In this document: piece after piece, positions 1-4,625 of the stretch
How positions within the stretch are numbered: the stretch's first letter is position 1
How the letters are laid out: each line of letters starts with the position of its first letter
Origin: Rhodobacterales bacterium CG2_30_65_12
GTDB lineage: Bacteria > Pseudomonadota > Alphaproteobacteria > Rhodobacterales > Rhodobacteraceae
Assembly (NCBI GenBank): GCA_001873585.1
Contig: MNZL01000048.1
Coordinates: 1 to 6,923 of the forward strand
Direction: 5' to 3'
Length of the DNA: 6,923 nucleotides
Translations under genes and position numbers: made by a program
The notes under the pieces: model-generated
Told to the model about the DNA's origin: nothing
What the model saw: only the letters and a program-made list of their open reading frames with translations
Databases searched by the model: none

Positions 1-198
1 GGCCGTCCGGTGAAGATCGACGCTGACCCCGAACTTGCGGCTTTCGTCGCAGCCCGGATCGACCGCATGACATTTCACCAACTTGCCGCAGCCGTGGCCG
101 AGACATTCCCGCCCGCGCGCCGCGTCGGCAAGAGCGCCATTCACGCCTGGTGGCAGCGTCGGCAGAAACACCGGACACACCCAACCCATCCCGGATAG
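1..198 (+). CDS. Partial hypothetical protein, HTH-like C-terminus
   Basis: The frame is open from the left edge to a TAG stop at 196-198. A GTG at base 10 could be a start, but no ribosome binding site is visible in the nine bases before it and the preceding residues (GRP) run smoothly into VKIDADPEL, so I read this as the 3' end of a longer gene. The product is rich in Ala and Arg. It has one likely amphipathic helix (TFHQLAAAVAETF), a short basic turn (PPARRVG) and a second helix (KSAIHAWWQRR), an arrangement typical of a DNA-binding helix-turn-helix. The tail is basic with several His residues. I do not recognise a named family. Small proteins of this style occur in prophage-like or other accessory DNA, but nothing else here confirms that. 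It ends more than 400 bases before the regulator gene and shares no obvious job with the beta-oxidation genes. Confidence 0.5.
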   Translation, partial: GRPVKIDADPELAAFVAARIDRMTFHQLAAAVAETFPPARRVGKSAIHAWWQRRQKHRTHPTHPG

Positions 199-414
199 GC
201 GCAGGACTCCCGGCCACTTCCGGGTTCAAACTCGGTGAAACGGTGTGGTTAAACCAGTTGAACACTAACAATAATGGGGATGGCTGTTTGGGCCACCTGG
301 CGCTGGCCCCGTCACCACTTGGCAACGAGCAGATACATCTTGTGTCTCGCCCCAGGAGCAGCCTCGATCCCCATCATTGGCACCATCTTGCGCTTGCCGC
401 AGGCTTGATCCGGC

Positions 415-436
415 TTGCGTGAGTGTGCTCACGCAA
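415..436. repeat. Perfect inverted repeat, 9-bp arms, 4-nt centre
   Basis: The arms TTGCGTGAG (415-423) and CTCACGCAA (428-436) are perfect reverse complements around TGTG. No T tract follows on either strand, so an intrinsic terminator is unlikely. The symmetry suits an operator for a dimeric regulator or a small hairpin. A related but imperfect dyad lies at 3183-3201 before the thiolase gene. Which protein would bind is unknown. Confidence 0.6.
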
Positions 437-540
437 ATGCCCTGCGAATCACCGCTGCAAAGCTCGGTGGCAGCAAACCGGGGCCAGGCGCGCCGCCTTA
501 CCGCATTGATACGTCGCGTCATTTCGATGATTCACAAGAA

Positions 541-558
541 GTTGACGTTGACGTCAAC
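541..558. promoter_or_regulatory. MerR-type operator dyad upstream of the regulator gene
   Basis: The 18-bp dyad has perfect 7-bp arms, GTTGACG (541-547) and CGTCAAC (552-558), around TTGA. A second perfect palindrome, GTTGACGTCAAC, lies inside it at 547-558, and GTTGAC occurs twice in tandem at 541-552. It sits 53 bases before the MerR start codon. MerR-family dimers bind such dyads within promoters, and the sequence resembles, from memory, the TT-ACGT-ACG-AA type of motif described for LiuR regulators of branched-chain and fatty-acid catabolism. I infer autoregulation and control of the downstream dehydrogenase. Confidence 0.65.
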
Positions 559-575
559 CAAAACGGATGCATCAT
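548..575 (+). promoter_or_regulatory. Candidate sigma-70-type promoter for merR
   Basis: TTGACG at 548-553 matches the -35 consensus at five of six bases. CATCAT at 570-575 matches the -10 consensus at four of six, with a 16-bp spacer. The -35 lies inside the operator dyad, so a bound regulator would compete with or reposition RNA polymerase. Transcription would begin near 582, giving a short leader before the ATG at 612. The -10 is weak and the assignment is by eye. An alternative -35, TTCACA at 531-536, has no good -10 partner. Confidence 0.3.
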
Positions 576-602
576 CACCCGGCAGGTTCCGGGCCGCGAG
601 AC

Positions 603-607
603 GAGGA
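603..607 (+). promoter_or_regulatory. Ribosome binding site deciding the merR start
   Basis: GAGGA lies four bases before the ATG at 612, a short but workable spacing. The in-frame ATG at 567 has no purine-rich sequence before it and would add 15 residues of low-quality sequence. The ATG at 627 is too far from this site. I therefore take 612 as the start. Confidence 0.5.
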
Positions 608-611
608 CGAG

Positions 612-1010
612 ATGACCAAGGACACGATGACCATCCGCCAGATGTGCGATACTTTCGGCGTGACCGCGCGCACGTTGCGGTTTTACGAATCCAAAGAGCT
701 GCTCTCACCGCTGCGCGATGGCCAGAGGCGGCTGTTTACCCGGCGCGACCGGGCGCGGCTGAAGCTGATCCTTCGCGGCAAGCGCTTCGGCTTCCCGCTC
801 GAAGAAATTCGCCAACTGCTCGATCTCTATGACGTCGGCGACCAGCAGCAAACCCAATACCGCGAGACGATTGACCGCGCCCGCGCCCATCTTGCCGAGC
901 TCAGGGCTCACCGCGAGGATCTCGACGAGGCGATCGCTGACCTTGACCAACAGATCAACTGGGGCGCGCGCATGCTCGCCACGATGAAACGCAAAGACGC
1001 GGCTGAATAG
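612..1010 (+). CDS. MerR-family transcriptional regulator (LiuR-like)
   Basis: This 132-residue protein has the MerR layout. The N-terminal winged helix-turn-helix covers residues 7-73, with recognition helix TARTLRFYESKELL (18-31), the wing DGQRRLFTRRD (36-46), and the second helical pair ending FPLEEIRQLLDLYD (61-74). A long charged helix from about 78 to 115 is the expected antiparallel coiled-coil dimer interface. The only cysteine is C12, within the first helix, and there is no C-terminal Cys cluster, so it does not look like a metal or redox sensor of the MerR/CueR/SoxR kind. The small size, the operator in front of it and the acyl-CoA dehydrogenase 57 bases downstream suggest a sensor of a CoA-ester catabolic intermediate, as in LiuR-type regulators. 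The gap to the dehydrogenase shows no terminator or new operator, so the two genes are probably co-transcribed. Family call is firm; the ligand is inference. Confidence 0.88.
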   Translation: MTKDTMTIRQMCDTFGVTARTLRFYESKELLSPLRDGQRRLFTRRDRARLKLILRGKRFGFPLEEIRQLLDLYDVGDQQQTQYRETIDRARAHLAELRAHREDLDEAIADLDQQINWGARMLATMKRKDAAE

Positions 1011-1051
1011 CCGCCCCCCCAGAGACCGCGCAGGCGACGCCCTGACGCCGC

Positions 1052-1057
1052 AAGGAG
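1052..1057 (+). promoter_or_regulatory. Strong ribosome binding site for the acyl-CoA dehydrogenase
   Basis: AAGGAG lies ten bases before the ATG at 1068 and fits the anti-Shine-Dalgarno sequence well. It supports that start codon. Confidence 0.7.
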
Positions 1058-1067
1058 ACATCGACCG

Positions 1068-2846
1068 ATGCCGAGCTACACCGCACCAACCCGCGACATG
1101 GATTTCGTTTTGCACGAACTGCTGAACGTCACCGCCGCCAATATCCCCGGCTACGCCGATCTCGACCGCGAGACGACGGCGGCAATCCTCGAAGAGGGTG
1201 GCAAGTTTGCCGCGCAGGTCTACCAGCCGCTCAACGCGGTGGGCGACCGCGAAGGCTGCACCCTGGAAAACGGCGTGGTGCACACGCCCCCGGGCTTCAA
1301 GGCGGCGTTCGACGCCCTGCGCGCCGCCGGCTGGACCACGCTCGATTGCGACGAAGCGTATGGCGGTCAAGGCATGCCGCATGTGATGGGCATCGCCATG
1401 GGCGAGATCTTCGCCGCCTCCAACATGGCGCTCAACATGTATCACGGCCTCACCCATGGCGCCTATTCGGCGATCCGCGCGCATGGAAGCGAAGCGCAGA
1501 AGCGCAAATGGCTGCCGAAGATGGTCAGCTGCGCGTGGACCGGCACGATGAACCTGACCGAACCACACGCGGGCACCGATCTCGGGCTGATGCGCACCAA
1601 GGCCGAGCCGCAGGCCGATGGCAGCTACGCGATCACCGGCACCAAGATCTTCATCTCGGCAGGCGATCACGACATGGCCGCGAACGTGGTGCACCTGGTG
1701 CTGGCGCGCATTCCTGGCGCGCCCGAGGGGGTCAAGGGTATTTCGCTGTTTATCGTCCCCAAGGTGCTGGTGAACGACGATGGCACACTCGCTGAGCGCA
1801 ACGCGGTAAGTGTGGGCAATATCGAGGAAAAGATGGGCATTCACGGCAATGCCACCTGCGTGATGAATTACGATGGCGCCACCGGCTGGATGCTCGGTGA
1901 GGCGCACAAGGGCCTGCGCGCGATGTTCACGATGATGAACGAGGCGCGGCTGGCGGTCGGGCTGCAGGGCTATGCCCAGGCCGAGGTTGCCTACCAGAAC
2001 GCCGTGGCCTACGCCCGCGACCGGCTTCAGGGCCGTGCCGTGACGGGCGCGGCCAACCCCGATGGGCCGGCCGACCCGATCATCGTTCACCCCGATATCC
2101 GGCGGGTGCTGATGGAGGGCAAAAGCTTCGTCGAGGGTGCCCGCGCGCTCACCTTCTGGGCCGCCGAGCTGATCGACCGTGCCGAGCGGCAGGGTGACGC
2201 CGAGGCGGACGCGCTCGCGTCGTTGCTGATCCCGGTGATCAAGGGTGTGCTCACCGATCGCGGCTTCGAGGTGGCGGTGCAGGCGCAACAGGTGTTTGGG
2301 GGCCACGGCTATATCGAAGACAACGGCATGAGCCAGTTCGTGCGCGACGCGCGGATCGCGATGATCTATGAGGGTGCGAACGGGATCCAGGCGCTCGACC
2401 TGGTGGGGCGCAAGCTGGCCGCCGACGGCGGCAAGGCAATGATGGGCTTTTTCGCGCTGGTGAAGGGCTTCATCAAGGAAAACGAGGGCGACGCAAACCT
2501 CAAGGCCGATTTTCTCGACCCGCTCAAGGCGGCCTCGAAAGACCTGCAGACGGCGGCTGGCTACTTCGTGCAATCGGGGACGAAAAACCCCGACAACGCG
2601 CTCGCCGGGGCCTATGATTTCATGCACCTTTTTGGTCACGTCGCGCTCGGACTGATGTGGGCGAAGATGGCGAAGGTGGCGCAGGCCGCGCTCGATGACG
2701 GACGCGGCGATGCCGGCTTCTACGAAACCAAGCTCGCCACCGGGCGCTTCTACATGGCCCGCCGCCTGCCCGAGACCCGCACACTTCTGGCCCGGATCGA
2801 GAGCGGGGCCAAACCGGTGATGGCGCTTGCGGCGGAGTCCTTCTGA
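1068..2846 (+). CDS. Acyl-CoA dehydrogenase, large FadE/DmdC-like class
   Basis: FAD-dependent enzyme that introduces the alpha-beta double bond into an acyl-CoA, passing electrons to an electron-transfer flavoprotein. At 592 residues it belongs to the large class, about 200 residues longer than short- or medium-chain enzymes, with the extra part at the C-terminus (about 470-590). The short N-terminal segment (MPSYTAPTRDMDFVL) is typical of this class. The middle domain has TEPHAGTDLG (164-173) and ITGTKIFISAGDHD (189-202), which line the flavin and substrate site. The C-terminal helical domain has FGGHGY (410-415) and IYEGANGIQ (433-441), in which E435 is the expected catalytic base. All key elements are present. 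The overall sequence resembles DmdC (3-methylmercaptopropionyl-CoA dehydrogenase) of marine Rhodobacteraceae, but this class also includes general fatty acyl-CoA dehydrogenases, and the neighbouring thiolase and multifunctional enzyme favour a role in ordinary beta-oxidation. It follows merR by 57 bases and its stop overlaps the next start by one base. Substrate chain length cannot be read from the sequence. Confidence 0.93.
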   Translation: MPSYTAPTRDMDFVLHELLNVTAANIPGYADLDRETTAAILEEGGKFAAQVYQPLNAVGDREGCTLENGVVHTPPGFKAAFDALRAAGWTTLDCDEAYGGQGMPHVMGIAMGEIFAASNMALNMYHGLTHGAYSAIRAHGSEAQKRKWLPKMVSCAWTGTMNLTEPHAGTDLGLMRTKAEPQADGSYAITGTKIFISAGDHDMAANVVHLVLARIPGAPEGVKGISLFIVPKVLVNDDGTLAERNAVSVGNIEEKMGIHGNATCVMNYDGATGWMLGEAHKGLRAMFTMMNEARLAVGLQGYAQAEVAYQNAVAYARDRLQGRAVTGAANPDGPADPIIVHPDIRRVLMEGKSFVEGARALTFWAAELIDRAERQGDAEADALASLLIPVIKGVLTDRGFEVAVQAQQVFGGHGYIEDNGMSQFVRDARIAMIYEGANGIQALDLVGRKLAADGGKAMMGFFALVKGFIKENEGDANLKADFLDPLKAASKDLQTAAGYFVQSGTKNPDNALAGAYDFMHLFGHVALGLMWAKMAKVAQAALDDGRGDAGFYETKLATGRFYMARRLPETRTLLARIESGAKPVMALAAESF

Positions 2847-3058
2847 TGCCCAAGCGTTTCCGCCTCACCCGCCGCTTCCAGATCGGCATGACCGAAGACG
2901 GCTATCGCCGCCTCAGGCGCTTTGCCCGTGACGCCGGGCTCGACGAGGGCGAGGCGATCTCGTTCCTGTTTGAACATTTCGACAGCGTCATCGACGAAGA
3001 CAAGCTGACCCACCGGCTGCGGCTGTTCAACAGCGAGCTTGAGGCGCGAAAACGGTGA
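2846..3058 (+). CDS. Small hypothetical protein, ribbon-helix-helix-like
   Basis: This 70-residue protein starts at an ATG sharing its A with the TGA of the acyl-CoA dehydrogenase, so it is probably translated by coupling. I do not recognise a named family. The pattern fits a ribbon-helix-helix DNA-binding fold: a basic N-terminus (PKRFRLTRR, 2-10), a strand with alternating hydrophobic residues RRFQIGMT (9-16), helix A EDGYRRLRRFARDAG (17-31), a turn LDEG (32-35), and helix B EAISFLFEHFDSVI (36-49). A charged C-terminal helix (50-70) follows. In RHH dimers the strand residues facing the DNA groove would here be R10, Q12 and G14. It has no signal peptide, no membrane segment and no cysteine. 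Its place between the dehydrogenase and the thiolase suggests either a second regulator of the locus or a small partner of the dehydrogenase. The CDS is well supported by the overlap and its composition; the fold is inferred from pattern. Confidence 0.78.
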   Translation: MPKRFRLTRRFQIGMTEDGYRRLRRFARDAGLDEGEAISFLFEHFDSVIDEDKLTHRLRLFNSELEARKR

Positions 3059-3086
3059 GGATCCAGCGGGAGGAAACCGGTTTGAC

Positions 3087-3111
3087 TGAGTATTTTTGCC
3101 AAGAAAAAGGG
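3087..3111 (+). repeat. Left arm of a 25-bp inverted repeat pair
   Basis: The arm reads TGAGTATTT, two variable bases (TT), then GCCAAGAAAAAGGG. Its reverse complement lies at 3339-3363 with 23 of 25 positions identical; only the two central bases differ. The arms enclose 227 bp, for 277 bp overall. From memory, similar strings (GAGTATTT...CAAGA..AAG) recur in intergenic DNA of Rhodobacteraceae, so this may be a dispersed family motif rather than a local feature. Confidence 0.7.
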
Positions 3112-3152
3112 CCCGCGAGGTGGTGGTCGCAAACCGGCCAGCCGCGCACCAA

Positions 3153-3179
3153 CCGGCCCGGAAAAACCTCCCGGACCGG
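3153..3179 (+). repeat. GC-rich hairpin, 9-bp stem with one mismatch
   Basis: CCGGCCCGG (3153-3161) can pair with CCGGACCGG (3171-3179) across a 9-nt loop, with one C/A mismatch in the middle. No T tract follows, so it is at best a weak or factor-assisted terminator for the preceding operon. It may also be no more than a by-product of high GC content. Confidence 0.35.
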
Positions 3180-3182
3180 CGG

Positions 3183-3201
3183 TTGCGTGAGCGCTTCACG
3201 C
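3183..3201. repeat. Imperfect dyad related to the one at 415-436
   Basis: The left half TTGCGTGAG (3183-3191) is identical to the left arm at 415-423. The right half TCACGC (3196-3201) pairs with GCGTGA (3185-3190) over six bases. The spacing between TTGCGTGAG and TCACGC is four bases here and five at 415-436. It could be a weaker operator for the same protein, but part of the similarity may be chance. Confidence 0.35.
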
Positions 3202-3338
3202 TGTGTCGGGCCGCGCCCCCACCGGGCCAGTCAAATCGCCAGCAGGGGGCGCACCTTTTCCTTGGACGGCCATCGGCTCTCCAGCCTGTACCGCGCACCA
3301 AGCTTGCGCGCATTAACCTTAACATACCGTGAACGCGC

Positions 3339-3363
3339 CCCTTTTTCTTGGCGCAAATACTCA
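3339..3363 (-). repeat. Right arm of the 25-bp inverted repeat pair
   Basis: This is the reverse complement of 3087-3111 except for two central bases (3353-3354). It ends 45 bases before the fadA start codon, so it would lie in or near the fadA leader. No clear target-site duplication flanks the pair: TTTGAC lies outside the left arm and TTTTCC outside the right. Confidence 0.7.
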
Positions 3364-3408
3364 TTTTCCGCCCCCACTACCTTGCGCTGACATCTGAAAG
3401 GGAGAGAC

Positions 3409-4614
3409 ATGATCGAGGCCTATATCTACGACGCAATCCGCACCCCACGCGGCAAGGGCAAGCCCGATGGCACCCTGCATCAGGTGCCCGCCGTGCGGCT
3501 TTCGGCGCTGGTGCTCAACGAAATCGCCCGGCGCAACCATCTCGAAGGCGCCGCTGTGGAAGATGTGATCTGGGGCAACGTCACCCAAGTGGGCGAACAG
3601 GGCGCCTGCCTTGCGCGCTCCGCCGTGCTCTATTCCAATCTCGATGAGCGCATTCCGGGCCTGAGCATCAACCGCTTCTGTGCCTCCGCGCTCGAAGCGG
3701 TGAACCTCGCGGCCAACCAGGTGAAGGGCGGCGCCGGCGAGGGCTTTATCGCTGGCGGGGTCGAGAGCATGAGCCGGGTGCCGATGGGGTCGGACGGGGG
3801 CGCGATCGCCGCCGATCCGACGCTGGCAATGAAATCCTACTTCGTGCCGCAAGGCATTTCCGCCGACATCATCGCCACCCGTTTCGGCTTTTCGCGCGAC
3901 GATGTTGATGCGTTGGCGGTAGAGAGCCAGGCCCGGGCGAAACGCGCCACCGAGGAGGGCCGGTTCAAATCCATCCTGCCGGTGACAGATATCAACGGCC
4001 TGCCGATCCTGGAACACGACGAGATGATCCGCGCCACCTCGATGGAAACGCTGGCCGGGCTCACCCCGAGCTTCAAGCAGATGGGCGAGGTGATGCCGGG
4101 CTTCGACAGCATCGCGCTGATGAAATATCCCGAGCTTGAGCGGGTTCATCATGTGCACCACGCCGGCAATTCAAGCGGCATCGCCGATGGCGCGTCGGCT
4201 GTGCTGGTGGGTTCGAAGGCGTTTGGCGCGCGCCTCGGTCTTACCCCCCGGGCCCGCGTCGTGGCGACCAGCCGCGTTGGCACCGATCCCACGATCATGC
4301 TCACCGGCCCGGTGCCGGCCACCGAAAAGGTGCTCGCCGCCGCCGGCATGGCTATCGGCGATATTGATCTGTTCGAGGTCAACGAAGCTTTTGCCGCCGT
4401 GGTGCTACGCTTCATACAGTATTTCGGGGTCGACACCGCCCGCCTCAACGTCAACGGCGGCGCGATCGCCATGGGCCACCCACTTGGCGCGACCGGGGCA
4501 ATTCTCATCGGCGCGTTGCTCGACGAGATGGAGCGGGCCGACCGCGAGACCGGCCTCGTCACGCTATGCATCGGCTCCGGTATGGGTGCCGCCACCATCA
4601 TCGAACGCGTCTGA
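3409..4614 (+). CDS. fadA: Acetyl-CoA acyltransferase (3-ketoacyl-CoA thiolase)
   Basis: Catalyses CoA-dependent cleavage of 3-ketoacyl-CoA to acetyl-CoA and a shortened acyl-CoA, the last step of beta-oxidation, in the cytoplasm. The 401 residues match the usual thiolase length. The nucleophile is C91 in INRFCAS, followed by the GGVESMS segment. VHHAGNSSG (249-257) corresponds to the thiolase GN-S motif, NEAF (325-328) carries the oxyanion-hole Asn, H357 lies in GGAIAMGHPLG, and the second catalytic cysteine C387 lies in CIGSGMG near the C-terminus. Ser replaces the middle Gly often seen in this last motif. The ATG at 3409 has an AAAGGGAG ribosome binding site ending four bases upstream. Eleven bases separate its stop from the multifunctional enzyme gene, so the two form an operon and probably a FadB-FadA-like enzyme complex. 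Acetoacetyl-CoA thiolase (PhaA/AtoB) is an alternative, but the partner gene favours a FadA/FadI role. Confidence 0.93.
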   Translation: MIEAYIYDAIRTPRGKGKPDGTLHQVPAVRLSALVLNEIARRNHLEGAAVEDVIWGNVTQVGEQGACLARSAVLYSNLDERIPGLSINRFCASALEAVNLAANQVKGGAGEGFIAGGVESMSRVPMGSDGGAIAADPTLAMKSYFVPQGISADIIATRFGFSRDDVDALAVESQARAKRATEEGRFKSILPVTDINGLPILEHDEMIRATSMETLAGLTPSFKQMGEVMPGFDSIALMKYPELERVHHVHHAGNSSGIADGASAVLVGSKAFGARLGLTPRARVVATSRVGTDPTIMLTGPVPATEKVLAAAGMAIGDIDLFEVNEAFAAVVLRFIQYFGVDTARLNVNGGAIAMGHPLGATGAILIGALLDEMERADRETGLVTLCIGSGMGAATIIERV

Positions 4615-4618
4615 GGAG
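4613..4618 (+). promoter_or_regulatory. Ribosome binding site deciding the fadB start
   Basis: GAGGAG overlaps the last two bases of the thiolase stop codon and lies seven bases before the ATG at 4626. It rules out the earlier in-frame ATG at 4566, inside the thiolase gene, which would add 20 residues of Arg/His-rich shadow sequence. The overlap with the stop suggests translational coupling. Confidence 0.75.
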
Positions 4619-4625
4619 ATACCAA

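Larger units (their letters stand above)
199..611. other. Gap without a convincing gene; possibly eroded DNA
   Basis: No ORF in this 413-bp stretch has a good start, a ribosome binding site and protein-like composition together. The region looks less GC-rich than the coding DNA, especially around 243-280. It contains a 5-bp-arm palindrome TGGTT-A-AACCA (246-256) and an AATAAT box (270-275) without a matching -35. On the minus strand, bases 312-428 are open for 38 codons and end in TGA; the residues (for example CGKRKMVPMMGIE and HKMYLLVAKW) look more like protein than the other frames do, but there is no start signal upstream. This could be the remnant of a broken gene. The final 70 bases hold the operator and promoter of the MerR gene, described separately. 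Confidence 0.5.
3059..3408. other. 350-bp gap before the thiolase gene
   Basis: No credible gene lies here; the open frames are Arg/Pro/Ser-rich and lack ribosome binding sites. The gap starts with a 10-bp palindrome AAACCGGTTT (3074-3083), then carries a 25-bp inverted repeat pair (3087-3111 and 3339-3363), a GC-rich hairpin (3153-3179) and an imperfect dyad (3183-3201). A promoter for fadA is expected here because of the distance from the upstream gene. TTGGAC at 3262-3267 is a fair -35 but its -10 partner is poor, and TAACAT at 3320-3325 is a fair -10 without a good -35. I see no copy of the MerR operator in this gap. A small RNA cannot be excluded. Confidence 0.55.

Noticed and set aside
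220..235. T-arm-like hairpin CCGGG-TTCAAA-CTCGG
   Set aside because: The loop is six bases rather than seven and there is no surrounding tRNA cloverleaf.
364..385. tRNA-like 3' end: TCGATCCCC followed by TTGGCACCA
   Set aside because: The T-stem does not pair, and no matching 5' acceptor strand, D arm or anticodon arm exists upstream. A tRNA-end attachment-site remnant is possible but cannot be supported.
150..422. Plus-strand 90-codon ORF starting inside the left-edge gene
   Set aside because: It starts in another frame of the first ORF without a ribosome binding site, and its product is His/Leu-rich with no recognisable feature. It was treated as part of the non-coding or eroded stretch.
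705..2639. Minus-strand ORF of 644 codons opposite merR and the acyl-CoA dehydrogenase
   Set aside because: It is the antisense shadow of two well-identified genes, kept open by high GC content. Its product is rich in His, Arg and Ala without a recognisable motif.
3313..3322. Possible CtrA site (TTAA repeats) before fadA
   Set aside because: The two TTAA boxes are only two bases apart; CtrA sites need about seven bases between them.
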